From Tyto alba (taxonomy: Eukaryota > Chordata > Aves > Strigiformes > Tytonidae), in assembly GCF_018691265.1 (NCBI RefSeq), contig NW_024881324.1, forward strand, positions 7,939,730 through 8,003,729: a DNA stretch of 64,000 nt. Reading direction: 5' to 3'. The translations under genes and the position numbers were made by a program. This document shows positions 1 through 14,801 of this stretch, piece by piece (within the stretch, counting starts at the first letter, position 1; each line of letters starts with the position of its first letter). The notes under the pieces are model-generated. The model saw only the letters and a program-made list of their open reading frames with translations, made no database searches and had not been told where the DNA came from.

Positions 1-3000
1 TGGGCTAGACTCACCTGTGTTGCAACAGATGCTGAAGCCATTGCAGAAGCAGAGAAGAGGAAGCCTGTTTCTCCACCGTGCATTCCTTCACTGGGGACGT
101 GGAGGTGAGACGAAGGAAGTTCAGAGATGACTTTGTGACTCTGACAAGTGGACGTAGAAGCAGCCAATGGTCTTTGGAGCCATTTAACCTGCACGGAGAG
201 GCTCAGGGCTCTTCATGGTCCCGGGATTACTCAGGGACGATTTTCTTGGTGTGCTTTCTACCTAAGAGCCTGAAAGCTGCCTTACATCTGTTTCCACTTC
301 TACAAAATAGGTGTCAAACATCAGCAAAGAAATGTTTCCATTTTGTCAGTTCTCTCTCTGCTGTTATAGCTGGATGAAAATCAACCAGCCTTTTGGACAT
401 GATGCTCTGATGGTGTCAAATACAAGCATTCTGCTTCAAAAGAAGGCTGCCTTACTTTAAACAGACAAAAACACAAGACACACCACAAGGTGGTGGAAAA
501 CAAATTTCCAAGTTTTCATTCCTGCAGTAACAATGAAATATACTGAATTATACAATGGAAACAGTATGCGGCATCATTTTTTGGTTTCAGTGTTCCCCAG
601 GCTCAGGAAAAAAACAAACAAAACAACACCCTGCAAGAGAGAAAGAAATCTGTAACATCATTGATGGAACAACACCTTTTGCTAGCTAAGTGCTCAAATC
701 CCTCACCTAAACAACACTTCTGTCTAATTCTATGATAGAATGACTTGACTGCTGGATCCAACCCAGAATAAATGCTGAACTGGATGTCTTCCAACTACTA
801 CCTGCTCCAAGTCTGGACACTAGTTGGATTCTTTAAATGGCTGGTGAAATATCACACCTTGCTGCTCCCATTCCCCTGCCCTGCCAAGGTTAAGGTTGCT
901 ATTTCCCACAACAGCTCAAGAGCAGTTGTGAAGAGGTCTGTCTTACCTCGACAAAACTCATAACCTCCCCTCTGGCCAATGCTGCAACACAAGCAGAGAG
1001 TATTTAGGTCTGAAACACTTGTTTCACACAATGAGTCAAGGTGTATATTCAAATGCAGAAATTATTGTATTATCCAACAAGGTTTTAATGTCATACTTGT
1101 TGGTTAGAGAGGAAAGTGGTGATACGGTATGTTCTTAAGTTAGAGTGTTTGAGTTACTAGGATTGTTTTTGGTTAGCAATGAAATGCAAGGTTAAGATGT
1201 AGTAATAACAATGTAAACATGGTAAAGAACTATTAATAAGTTTTTAGCAAAAGTAATTGTGAAACTAGGAACAGCGATTTCTTAATACATTAGCCAATAG
1301 TTAAAAAGCTTAAAACAGAAATATGTGAAATAGAAAAATGTGACATAAAAGTAAGCTTAAAGACAAATGGGATCTGCTGGAGCAGAAACAGGTTGATGTA
1401 GTTGGACACCATGACACCCTATTTCTGTTCAGCCATGGTAAAAATGCTGTAAACTACTATTTTCATCTGACAATATAGAATGTTGACTTCAGCTCTTGGT
1501 ATTTGCTCATATCTGTGGCTTTCTGTCACCATTTCAGTGCAGCACATCAGAATCAAACCTAAGACATGCAATCGGTATGAATTGCACCAGATAGTCACTA
1601 AGGCAATGGAACAAAATCCTTATGTTGAGGTTCAGGGCTGCTGAACTTAGCTCTGCTTTTATAAGGACCTAGATATGCAACTGGGAATTATGCAGCTACA
1701 GTATACACATAAGAATGTAAACATTTCTTTATGGAAAATATCCAGAAATTATAAAGTCAAGAGATACAATTTCAGCTGTATTAGTCTTCAGCTTGTACTT
1801 CTTTTATTTTGGAGGTCTACGCTGTGGCAAAGCTGTCAGTCATAATTAAACATTTTTTTCCTCTGAGATCTGGAAACAATATTATTCAGACATTCACACA
1901 GCACTTCACGCTGGTCATTACACCCACATAGGTAGTTTTCATCAGGTTCATCATGTCTCCGAATTTTCTTAAAGGTTCCTGCAGGTCTTTAAGTCCTGTT
2001 CATTTGTGGGTTTTGTTTGTTTGTTTGTTTTTTCCAGTTGCCTTCCAACTGAGGAGAAAGCAGTTGCGCCAGCTAAGACATGCTTTGAGAGGGCGTGCTC
2101 AGCGACTCAGTTGTATGTCAGTGCTTAGGTCTCCTTCAGATGCGCACGCTGAGGAGAAAGAGGTTGAGGGAGGTCCTCCTTTCTCAGCTAAGGCAGAGGC
2201 ACATTTGGGCCCCACTGGGATGGCCAGAGTCTCCTGACCTCCAGCCTTGCAGATTGCCAGATTCTGCCTGAATTTGCAGAGGCCCAGTTAGTGTTAGAGA
2301 CGATCCTCTTTTTCCTCTCCTAACGTCTACCATCGCTCTAGGCCTCAGCACCCGAGATTTCTTAATGAGATGGGGAGAAAGATTTTTCAGTGCATGCTGA
2401 CTTCATTATTCTGCACAAAATTCACATTTCCATTTCATCCAGAAACTCAGTTTTGGGGAATAGGGAAAACCTGAGGCATGTTCTATGCAAAATAGCTCAA
2501 ACTGGCTGTTTGCTCTCAAAATATGCTTTCAACACCGTTGTTTCTTTCACTGCTGCTTCTTTCCAGACATCTCCCTCCTAGAATTATCTTCTATTAGATC
2601 TTTGGAGTCTGTTTGGCTGGATTTAATCTCATGTTATTGGTTTAATGCGGTATCAATGTTAAGCCTCCTTTGTTTCTTATCCCCTTTAATGTTTTAAGAT
2701 GCTTAAAACTGAAGGTAATGTATACACCTCAAGACAAGGATGCAAAAGCCCTAAAGATCTGCCATTGGAGTCTGAGTTGTAGGGATATCTCACATTGTAA
2801 ATAACACTGTTCTCTGGCAATACCAGTCAGTGTTCAAAGACTTGTAAGGTTGTAGTGAAAAGGAGGAATATTTTCCAAAATTAATCAGGAGAAAAACTCA
2901 TGTTACAATCCTGTTTACAAAAAATGTAGACAAGGGAGGGTAAACAACCATGCTTCTTTTTCCTTTCCCATAACTCCTGTGTGTTGTTTTTTTTGTTTGT

Positions 3001-6000
3001 TTGTTTTTTTTTAACTTTTGGCATCAACCAATATCTTTGACTGTCATTGCAGTTTAGAGAATTGCTTACCTTAGATTAACTCTGACCTGCCTCCTAACAG
3101 CCTCCAGGAGTTGCAGATGTCTTTAATACATCTAGACTAGAGGCTGGCTCTGGATCCAAGGCTCATGGTTGATAATTACTAGTATCTTGCAGGATAGCGT
3201 TAAATGTAACCTCTTGTTTGATCCAAAAGATTCTTTTTCCCTTCATGGAAAAATACAAACTCTGTAGTCTGGAGGTGAAGAGTTTCTGTTTTGTGTAAAA
3301 CTCTGTAGAAACTGTAGATTGACCAAGCTGGTTATGGAGATATTTTCCGTACAACTGCAATGTTTCACTTCAGAAAACTTTAGCTTATAGGCAGCTGCTT
3401 GTTAACTGACACTGAAGAGCCATAAAGACATGGCCAATCCAATGGCCTTGAGGACATGTAGTCAAAACTCCTGAGCCTGAAGGCATTTTTTTTGTCTAGG
3501 AATGACCAATGAGCCTACAAATTCTGAAAAACTCTGCTGAAGCCTATGGTGTACTTTCTGAAATGCCAGTTACTTGTGAAGAAGTCACACAGACCTAATG
3601 AGAGGTCAGAGAAGACAGTCTTTCCAAGGGGTTGTGCATAGGCAAGACAGATACAAACATAAGCAACTTAAAAAATCCTAGGTGTTATGTAATGCTTTGT
3701 TCCTTCTAATCATCACTTAAATATGAGACCTGGTCATAGACTCCCCAGGGAGGTGACATAAATGCCAGAATCTGACTGAGCGTCTAGGCAGAGACTGGTT
3801 GCTCTAGAGAGCATTGTAGACTCATCTAAAAATAGGGGACTTTCACCTCTACAGCTGACATGAAGAGTGATCCCTGCTGGGCTGCACTTGGAGTGACTCA
3901 CAGGAAGACTGAGACACAATTAACTTTATAACCATAAAAATGACATAAAAGCAATGCCCATTTAACTGGAAAAGCATTAACATGTCAACATCACCTAGGG
4001 CTTTCCAAAAAGATATATTGTGAAGCCAAAAGACCTGGAAAAAAGCATCTTTAAATTGTGATAGATAACTGCTTAAGTATTCAGAAAGAAGAAGGAAATT
4101 ACCAACTAACAGCTAACTTCCATTTCTTTAGGATTTCACTAGACCGCAATTCCTTTTTAAATGAAATGCACATCACCCAGAGAACACAACTTCTCCCCCT
4201 ATCCTCAAGTTATTATAAATGAATAATGTCTCTGGAAGAAGAAAGTAACACGTTTCCTTTTGTTAATGAACAATAGTCTAGCTTATAGCATTTTGTAAGG
4301 CTTCCAGATGGAAGAAAGCAGTCCAACAAAAGATTTTGCATCAGTAAGGTCATTTGGGGACATAATTATCTGTGAAAGACGTAGCATTTTTGGCAATAAA
4401 TGAGAAGAGATTACAGTTCTGGGTGCCTAGTTTTTTGTGGTTTTTTTTTGAGGTAGGTCCTTCTTGTGTAGAAACCATTCTCCCTCACACTGTTCTTCAA
4501 GTGTTGAATTTTGTTGCATTTAAGAAAAGTATACATTGTAACAGATGGCAAAAATGCCATTGAATAATTTTAATAATAGCGGAAAGCTAATTGCTTGTCA
4601 GCATAAAATTCCTTTTCTAGAACTGGCAGAAACCATACAGAATACCCGTGCTGTTGCTGAAAGTCTCAAGCTAGTCAATTTTTGTAAAAATCTGACAAAA
4701 GTAGTCTGTACATTCATATAAATGTATTTAGGTAAGGTACAGCTGCTGAAATGAGTACCTAATTGATGTGAAGTGCTTCCAGTGTGCCCAAATGAAATAA
4801 AAAAATTTAAGAAGACGAAATTACTTCAGTTGTGACTTGGCCATCAGATGAGGCAAGGTGCTCTGGCTATTGGAAGAGTTTTGTATTAGTTTATACACAC
4901 TGAAGACTTTCATTTTACATCTTTTCATTGAGTGTATTAGGTAGAGATGTACTCTGCCTGCTAAACATTAATGAATGCTCCTTTTGGCACCACTGTGAGA
5001 AATGGCAGTATTATTATAATTCCTGTATTACAGATGTAAAGCCCCTAAATTATAGCCAGTGACAGTTTTTTTGATATATTTTTGTTAATAAGGACAAGTC
5101 CCTGCAATTCAATAGGGCAAGTAGAAACTCATTATACGTTTAAGTTATCTCACTTTTGTTAAGGTTACTGTGAATGGCTGAAGAAATTTGAAATTTTTTG
5201 CATTATATGCTTTTCTCCTGATGGAAGGCAAGCCCAGCCATTAAATCTTGTAAACCTCAGTTCAGTTCCTTAAACTTTGGACTTGCCCATCTTACTGTTG
5301 CATTTCTGGGCACTGATTCCCTACTGGAGCGGGTTCCAGGTGTGGGAGTTTTGGTCCTGTGAAGTGCTTCCAGATCCTGCTGCCTTACCTCCCATACCAT
5401 ACCTGCTGGTGGTACCCACAACTGTCCAGTGCAGACCTTGAGAGGATGCAGTGGGGTCTCCGGCATCAGCAACAGCTCTGCCCGGCTTGTCCTTCCGAGC
5501 ATCTCCAAAATCCAGGCTGAGCGCATCCTTATGTAGCTCATGACACCTTATGAATCACACCAGTAAGTGAGACAGATGTGGATGCATTAAAAAAAAAAAA
5601 AATAGACAAACAAGGTAAAAAGGTACTTTATACTTAAAACAAAACAAACCCTAAATACCACTCATAAGGAAGATCACTCAATTTGCAGTGCCTGACAAAA
5701 CTAACCAGCCTGAATGACTAAGCCATTATATCTTTCTAGAGTACAGTGCTGTGTTCACAAAGAACATCACCCAGAATATGATTTTAAAACTTTCAGCAAT
5801 ACTAGTTCCATAAAGTATTTAGATTTTTCATTTAACTGTAATCCAAAGAAACACTTTGAAATGCAACAGGAGCAGATAGCCATCTTTTCTATCTTAGGAG
5901 AGACCTTAACCCAGTAACAACATAATAACTTTTGCTGTGTCTTTACTTTTATACACAGTTGTGGATGGGAAAAAGATCTCAATATTTCATATCCAGTGTA

Positions 6001-9000
6001 AGCCTTGTCCTTTTATTTTGATGTAATATTGGAGACACAAAAAGCTGGGAGAATAGATATAATTTATTGATTGATAGGAATACGGAAAAGCAATATAGGG
6101 AATCTCATGCACAGTGATACCACCCCTTCTTGCTGTGCCAAGAAAGTCACTTGAAATTCCAAGTTCTTCCACAGAATTTACGTCTGGCCTTCTGGGTCTG
6201 GAACTTGTCAAGTTCTCACAGTCTGAAACAGCTCATATCTACTGACTCTATGTGTTCAGTATAAAGACCCTCATTTTTCCCTGAACATAACTATGATGGG
6301 GGCACTATCTCACTGACATGGAAATGTGATTCCAGCTTTTCATTTGCCAAGTGTATTTTTAACTACTTATTTTGAGTGGCTGCTCTGCACTTTGGTTTGG
6401 TGTTATTTTTATAAAGATAATTTGTAGCTGTGTAAAGGGTGCTGAGGGTGCACTTCCAGAACCCTTTTGTACAAAGGCAAAAATAATGAATAAATAAATA
6501 AATTCTCCTTTCACATGACCTCATTAAGAGCAAAGCCAAATTCCTGCAAGAGAAAGACAGCTGAGCAGAATTTTCCCAGTGCCTTTATTACGACATTATT
6601 TCTATTCTCATTGCCTCTCAGGGTCGCAGTCACAGAGTGGGACATTACAGTGCTAAGTACCACACAAAAATAAAAAGGATGCCTTTGCTCCAAGGGGCTT
6701 TTATAACAGCAGTGGTCGAAACGGAGCCATGCCTGCCAGTAGGACCCAGGAGCGTTTTTCGGAGCGTGGAAGTGCGTATCAGCACTTTCTTTTTACGCAG
6801 GCTCAAGGACAGATGGGATCGGTGTGATGACATCTGAAGTTCCATTTCAGCTACTGTGTACAGACTCATAAATGCTTCAGAAGAACCAAGCTGTACACTC
6901 GCTGTACTTTGAAGAGGTAAGTTAAAAACCAAATGCTAATCAGCCGACTATGCAGAGATGAAGCGGGGACAGTCAGCTCAGGTTTTCAAGTCAGCATTGC
7001 TGAGGGATTTTGCTTATGTAAACACTTGCGATCATGTTTTCTATGTCTACAACCATCTGAAATTTTGCATAGCTGCAGACTGAACATCTGCATAAATCTG
7101 AATGAAAGATTTAGAAAACAAATAAGAAGATTATGTAGCACAACTGCATCTTTGTTGCAGCATTTCGGAGCTCAGACACAAAAAATCAGACACATTGTAT
7201 GAAACTAACAATATGAAATTGTGTTTTCAATATATATCATCCATCTGGACATTAACTTTTATCACCTGTATCTTCAGGTTTGAGCTGAAGGTGACACACT
7301 GCTGGGAGCAAGGAAATCATTATGGATTGTTAGGCTAGTACTGAAGATACTGCATGGTTCCAGTAAATGAGCTATATGGACACATATTTGTGGAGATAAA
7401 GGCAAATGGACTCATCTCTCAAATCTCATAGTGGCAGTGATGCAGATGAGCAGTATTGCTGGAGCCCCAAGGTTCCACTAGCCCTAAAGTGACAGCTGTG
7501 CTTTCATTGAGAGAAAACGATTTAGTTCGTGGATCCCTGGGGCAAAGTGACACCTCTCAGATTTGCAGGAGTGCAGGAGACTTCAGGGTCCTACAGGTTG
7601 AACTTTTATTCATGCATCCATGCCCTAGCCATGTCTGCACCTCAGGTCTCTTGTGATACCCTCCCAGGCTGTGATCGTGCTCTGCCACGTGCCCTTGCTC
7701 ATGTACACAACATGAAGTTAGAGAAATGCACGTGACCTGAGGCTGCAAAGGAGGAAAACAAGCACATCTCTTCTGTATCAAAAGGAAAAAAAAAACAAAC
7801 CCAAACTCTGTAAGGTGATTTTCCATATTAATTATCCCTTGGCAAGACACATGCGTTGTTAAAATGGCAAAATCACACCTATTGTTTCTCACAGCTGCAC
7901 TGGTGGGACATACCTTCTGGAAAACAACATCCCCACCTCCCTGTGCCCTGCTTTCCTTACCTCTCATGAGTCTGGGGGAATCACATTAACAGACAGGCAG
8001 AGGCACAAGTCTGGGAGCTGGGAGGCTGGAGAGCAGGGAAGGACTGGAGGGGGAGCTGCAGCTTTAAATGGCTGCCTCTTCTCTTTTCATTACTAGCACC
8101 TAAAGTCCCAAGGGGTATAAGGCTCCCTTTCCAGAAGGTACAACTAAATGCAAAGACAATTTCCACAAAATCTTGATTTTGATGCAATTGGGTAAAATGG
8201 AAATATTTTGGGATTGACCAGAAACAAAACTTTTTTGTTCTACTGAATTGAAGCATTTCATTTTAGATCAGAGCAAGACAAATCTGGGCTGTTAATATTG
8301 ATGTTCTGCATCAGCCAGTTTATCTCTAGATCAGGATCTTAAACCCCTGATTCTGTACCGTAACTTGCCTGTAGATTGCACGAGCCCTGACAAGTTCGTT
8401 AGCTGGAGCACGTGCAGGGGGAAAGGGACAAAGGGAAGGAGGCCTTTGGGCAGAATGGCCATTCAGGTGGGCACCGTTTTGTTTTGGGAGTGTTGAAACT
8501 TTTCAGTGAAATTAAAATGCAGCTGGAATAGGTTTTGAATGCTAGAAGTACAGCTTGGAAGTAACTGGTCGGTTAGAACTGCAGATGGAAGGCTGTGGGC
8601 ATTTGCAGCAATCAATCAGTCTGGAGTCTTTCAGAGAATGAGCAAAACCCCCCATATTTTAAGTACATTGAAAATACCAGGCAAATACATCTCTCTAGCT
8701 TTTTCCTGGCACTTTCTGTCATCAGCTAGCTCGTAATACTAGTGTTCATAACCTGCATATAATTTTTTTCCCAAGAATATTTCTTTACAAGAGTTTGTGT
8801 TTAAAAATACAGTTGAAATGAATGACTCACGAGCAAATACCAGCAGGCCCCTATTTCAGGGTGTCAATTAGATGGCTACTTTTGTACTGCTGGGGTGGTT
8901 GACAATATGCAGTTGAAATCACTACTGGCCTCCTTTGCCTCTTCCTCCATTAGCTTCTATTGTCTTTAACGTAAGACTCGGTAATTCTTCTACAGATTTG

Positions 9001-12000
9001 AATAAGTAATAATTACAGTTCAGTAATCCTTGTTATAGCATAGCCTAATTAGTCTCTGTAGCTGACTGAAGCTTTTTAATCATGAAGATAGAAATGAATT
9101 AAATATAGGATAAACAAAAAAAAAACCCATGAAACAGCTTTCCCTCCAACATCATAAAAATATTTCTCAAGGAACTATGGAAAAAAAATTTACTATTTTA
9201 AAAAGCATTTTAACTTATTTTCCTGGGTGACTGCCAAATCTTAATTTGTTGACATTTTCATTTTGCTCTCTTGGGTCTCAACTGGGAGATGGACCATATC
9301 TTGAAATGTAGATAACATTTTTATCCTTAAGTAATCTTCTCCTAGGAATGATGCTGCATACATAAAACATCTGACTTATAATAGACCAAACTAAGCTCTT
9401 GTACAAGTCTATTAAAGTCAATGGAGTTATACTAAGAATGAATTTGGCCCAATAAGTATTCTGGAGAATAATGCAAAGCCTATCCGATTACAGACAAGAA
9501 AATAGAATACCAGAGGTGCACAGTTGGACAATTTAATCCTATTTTCATTTAGTGTTGAAAGCTTCTTGGTTGCTAGTTTCTATTCTGCAGAGGTTTTTAT
9601 ACTGCAGTCATCACCAGAATACCCGAGTACCTTCCAATAATGCGTTAAATAGTGTAACTAACATCTGATACGTTTGTTTTCTCATCTTCTCCAATGGACT
9701 AGGTCATTCTGTTTACAAGCACTAATTATCAGGAGGAAAGGTATTTGTCCATTATGACTATTAAAAAATAGGAGCTGCATTTTCACATACACAGAGAATC
9801 CAGTACTTCGGGGGAAAACATGATTATTTTCTACATTTTGGAAGTACAGTCTTAGATTTAATAATGTTTAAAAAGTACTTTCTGCAGAAGTCTCAGGAAA
9901 AACACTTTGCAATACAAATACACTCATAATGCCTTTCTATACCCAAATTCTTTCAAGGCAAAATCTTGTGAGAAGAAGCTTTTTTCAAGTCAGTAGGAAT
10001 CAAAGTGGTTTACCTCTGTGTGGAAGATGCTTGGCCATTTCTGAGACTGGCAAGTTGAGAGCAGAGCAGGAGGGGAGAGTTGAAGGCTTGGCTCATGGTG
10101 TTGCTCAAGTGTCAGCTGGAATAGACATCAGGAGGGTGAACACTGCCCCTCTTCATCCAGAATGGGAAGGAGTTGGGTAAACCATTCACACAGTGAAATC
10201 AAAACTAAAGGAGAACTTGGGGTTTGAGCAATCCCCCTTGTGAACAAGTGGTATACATTAGTCAAGACAGAAAAAGAAATTTTAAAAATTGAAAAGAAGA
10301 TGAAGAAATGATCAAAGAGAGCAGAAGTACCATGTTGCATTAAGTGGCTTAAAGCCACATGGTGCCTTGAAGCCCCAGGCTCAGTTCTTTCAATACATCT
10401 AACAGATAAATCATGCCGTTGTTTGATCATCTACACTTGAATCTTATACTTCAAATTCAGATGAATCCTAGCAAGCACAGGAGTCGTTACTCCCTAATTT
10501 GAATTCAGTTGAGTGACATCTGTGAAGAGGAGCTAATTTCACAGAATTTTCTGTGGTCTTTATATAAAACAATTCTTCCTTTCCATTTGAGAAATGAGGC
10601 TTTTGTTAGCTGTTAGCTCTGTAGATAACCATGGTGCAAATTCATGCCTATCAGTAGCATTTGATTTGTGTTTGTTTTGTTTTGTTTTTCCCCCTGTGAG
10701 GTGTTTGTATGAGTTTGATTCCATTGTCTTACACAGGGCTGCAAGATAACATCCCCCCCCCCCTCCCCTCCTCCCCGTGCCCTGCCCCAGTTTCTCCTAA
10801 CAGTTGTTTCCCTGGGTAAAAGTGTTTCTGTTCCATCTCTTTCATCACACACTGCCTCTCCCTGCAGAGTCAGGTGCTCCTGTGAGTCCCATTTCTGTTA
10901 CTGCAAAAGCTTCTGTTAGCTTTGGGTTCTTTGTGATATGATTTATTTCAGTAAGGTTTTTAAAAGGCAGTAATTTAAACAAGAACGAAGGTAGAAGAAC
11001 TGGGAATCTGAAATGCACGATGAAGTTGCCTCTGAACTAATCCATCTTGGAAGAGTGTCTGGGAGTTGTTCAAAGTGCTCTGATGAGCTGTCTTCTTGGA
11101 GGGTGCATCGATACAAGTTTTTTCATCTGGCAGTTTACACTGAATAATTAACGGCCCTGAAAACCTGTGTGTGTGTTCTGCAAGCAGGCAGAATTGGTCT
11201 AGCTCCTGAGAAGGTGGTCAGTGGGTTGAGGAATACTGGCATCACAAAGAAGATGAAGTTGATGAAATAAGATGAAGTTAGCGACAGCAGAGGTTTTTCT
11301 CCCTAGTGCTGAAGAGAAGCCATAACTTCACCTCAGTTACACTACTGCAACTCCAAAGATGCCACAGAGCACAGAAACTTGCCCAATGACTGAAATCTTG
11401 CAGTCGGTACTTTCAGCTGACATATGCATGTACTGCAGGCAAACTGTGATTTATTTCAATAGTACCTGTACCTTTGAATCCTGTATTTTGTCACTGAACC
11501 AATCCACATGATCAGTGTTCATCAACATTTGTGATAACTGCTATAAATGCTACATTAAAGCGGGACCAGAGTCTGCTGCTGGTGATGTGAATCTCCTCCC
11601 TTCTCTTCACTCCTGAGGGAGCTGCAAACACAGAAGAATACCCAGCTAAAACTGCCTTTCTTACTCACTCTTAGCTTGATGTGTTTTTCTTGTTTATTAT
11701 TATCTCATTTGTGTTGGAAATGAAAATACATTCTTCTCCTTGCTCTAAGAATTATATTGATCATGTGTTCTAGAAAGAAAGAGCCACTGTTGCATCTTGC
11801 ATTGGTTTTATTCCAGGAGTTTGCTGGTGAAAGAACCAAACCAAATTCTTAAAAATAAACTGAATTCAGAAGTGTTGAGCTAACAGCAGGGGCATTTAAA
11901 GAAACAATTAGAACTCATTTTAAAAAAACAAAGAGATAAAAATGAAGTAAAGCAGACAGACTAAATTGGCCTTTATCCCCTGTGCTCCAGCCCCTGCTTT

Positions 12001-14306
12001 TTGATCTGTGACTCTTTAGTGAGGTAAAAGAAAGTTTTTATCAAAAATATCTGCATCATTTAGGCACTGTAATAACCTGCAATCTATAGGCTTTCAGAAG
12101 AGGTTAGGCAACTGCCTTTTGTTCAGCTCCTCATTCTCTATAATTTTTATTCTAAGCACCTAAACCAGAATGTCACAGAAATCTGAGCTGATTTCTATTT
12201 CAGCTGAATTAGACAGTACTGAGTGCTGTAAACATGTCTATTACTATCTTTAAAGATCTCTGTAATGAACAGGATTATATGAGTGATTTACACCTCTTCT
12301 GTTACCACCATCCATGTTAATAAAGGACTCCCAGCTCATCTCCATCTCTTGTCAAAAGCATTTTGTTTTTACATGTTCCATATAAAATTTGATGATGAAT
12401 TTTAAAAGGCAAACGAACTGTGGCCAGGTGGGTAGATTTATCTTTTCATAATATTATGACAGTTTACTTAATCGTTTTATTGCTTGAATAGTGAAGATTG
12501 TATCATGCCTCTGCAAAAACACAGCAGAAAGCTGTAAGAATGCATGATGGCAGTTACCACCTGTGGAAGGTAAGGCTGCTTCATATTGCTGCCGTAGTCT
12601 TAAGGGGGAAAAAAGGGATGATCTAAAAAATCCCCAAAAGACTCATTAAGAAGCATTCTATTTGCACATTAGTATATCGAGCTAAATTTACTTGATAATT
12701 TTGATGTCAACAGCGACTAGTACTAATGAAAAGCTTATGCAACATCAGAGAGTTTAGTAAAATAAAAATAAAAAATCAGTTTAAAGAGTTATATTACACC
12801 AAACTGTAATTACTAGTTCAAGACTGTACAAGACTGTAATTAACAGTTCAGTGTTACAAACACTACCAAAAGGCAACAGAGGACACATTTACAGTATATA
12901 CAAACACCATTGCTAGCAGTATTTTAATATCATGTGTTTTTTCCTTTCTACCAGCAGTTCAAGTGGCTTAGATAAACTAGATGTCAGTAGGGAAATCTGA
13001 CCAGATTAATGTTATCTATTGTGTCCCAGTTCAAGACAAGTCTTAAGCTGCTGCTTAAATTCACCTCTCTCTAAAAAGAATTTTCCTAATCGTATGCTTG
13101 ACAGTAGCATGTGCTAAGACCACATTTCTTACAGCAGCACACACATGAGTATTTTCCTGATTTAGAGCCAGAATAATATAATCCTCATTTTAAGCCTTTC
13201 CAATCAAAGCAAATAGGAGTTCAGAGTCACCTAACTAACAGGAATGTTATAATGTGAACCACACTTCTCTCCAAACCAGATCCAATAAATGAATAAATGG
13301 AAGATAATTCTTATTCGTGTATGGTCAGGACCTTCAGGGACTTTACTATGAAGATTCAGAGCTGATCTGGTGTCTACAAGATTGTGAATTTCCTGCCTTT
13401 TATGGAACTTTTAATTAATTGTGTTTAAAAAAGATGGCAAGGGATACCAGTCTTAACAGAGCGGCACTGTGCTTGTATAAGCTGGATGATAAATTTGAAG
13501 CGAGAGAGGAGCTCATCAAAGCAAAGACATCTGGAGGCCAACTAAAGGCTCATCTAATGTAGGAGAATGTGCAAAATCCAAATTCAAAAAATATTCCAGA
13601 GACAAATGCTGACCCTGAGCGATTCTTCCCATCACGGGTGATATTAATTTCCAACCTCTTTCTAGACCCCGCTATGGGCTCTCAATATTGCTGACCAATG
13701 CACACTACCATTCTGCCTGAGAGAAGTGGCAGGGGATGTGGACATATTCGGTAAAGATAAAAGAAAATTCAGGCAGATAAAAGCAGTGCTCAACAAGGAA
13801 AACCGGCATCCCTGCTGCTGGAGGACTCACCCATGAAGACTCACAGGACCCAAATCTGTTTCCATGAGAAGACCCAAATCTGTCTCCATCTCTTTTCCAT
13901 TTCTCTTTGCAGTTTCAGGGTGAGCTGGCCAGACAGCATGGGCTGAAGTGCTGGAAGCAGAGGGAAAACCATTAACCGTATCAATGGATTCCCGTTATCA
14001 GTAAGGTCCAGCTCTTGTGTGTGGTCAGGTCATGGAATAGGAATACGTGAGTAAGACAGATCCCCTGAGACTGGGCAGTGGGAAGCTTTCAGAGAGGGTT
14101 GTGCAGCTACAGTGCTGCCTTCACCAGTGAACTGCCTCAGCTCATACAATACAAGTCACTGACCCCGAATTGCACCATTCTGCATCGCAGCGTCTGTATG
14201 TGCGCGTCGCTGCCGTCATGCTGCAGCTTTTGTACTTACTGTTTTCTGCCGCTGCTGGCTCCGAGGTTGCCCTGTTCTGGTGGGCAGTGGCTTCAGCTGA
14301 TCATAC
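1..14306. other. Gene-free AT-rich flank on the 3' side of RNF182
   Basis: No open frame here has coding character, and I recognise no exon, RNA gene or intact transposon. Low-complexity patches include GTTT-type runs at about 2010-2034 and 2985-3012, short A runs near 5588 and 7784, and a C11 tract at 10753-10763. An old interspersed motif lies at about 9392-9461. A weak antisense CR1-like patch may lie near 13040-13110. In mammals the neighbour beyond RNF182 on this side is CD83, but no CD83 exon is seen. Confidence 0.6.
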
Positions 14307-14311
14307 CCGGG

Positions 14312-14796
14312 TGAAATAAAAAGGGGCCCAAACAATAGGCCTCAAACCAAAGTTGACTTCTGAGTGAATTCCCCGACCAGCAATCAGCATCTTATCAGCA
14401 GACTGAAGCAACCAGTATCTTATCAGCATGAAAATGTAACCCTGGGAACAATCCTTGGGAACTATAAGTAAACAATACGAAGTAACTATAAATCCCAAAT
14501 GTAAAGAAAAACAGAAACTCCTCAGACATGCCCGGATCCTGGCCAGATTCGCTGTGACGGGGCTCCCCATCTGATGCACGGGTCTGGATGATGGTAAAGT
14601 ATGAGGGCAATTGGTGATGTATCTTTCTTAATCACTATAGCTAGCTTTAAATAGTAATGTCTAGGTGCATTACCTTGCTTATTCTTTCTGCTATTTCTAC
14701 TATAGTAAAATTTCTATTTCTACTAAAGTAAAATAAGCCTATTTCTTTAGCTTGGTGTCTGTGTCCTTTGTGTTAACCCCGTCAATTGGCAAAACA
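14312..14796 (+). mobile_element. Solo LTR of an endogenous retrovirus (485 bp) with 5-bp target duplication
   Basis: The block begins TG (TGAAATAAAAAG), ends CA (GGCAAAACA), and is flanked on both sides by the identical pentamer CCGGG (14307-14311 and 14797-14801). That is the expected signature of an integrated LTR. Inside it there is a TATA-like ACTATAAGTA near 14461 and an AATAAG-type polyadenylation-like signal near 14732, followed by a T/G-rich tail. These suggest plus orientation. No retroviral internal region is attached, so it is a solo LTR formed by recombination. A 5-bp duplication is usual for ERVL-like and some other classes. The exact family needs a repeat-library search. Confidence 0.65.
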
Positions 14797-14801
14797 CCGG
14801 G

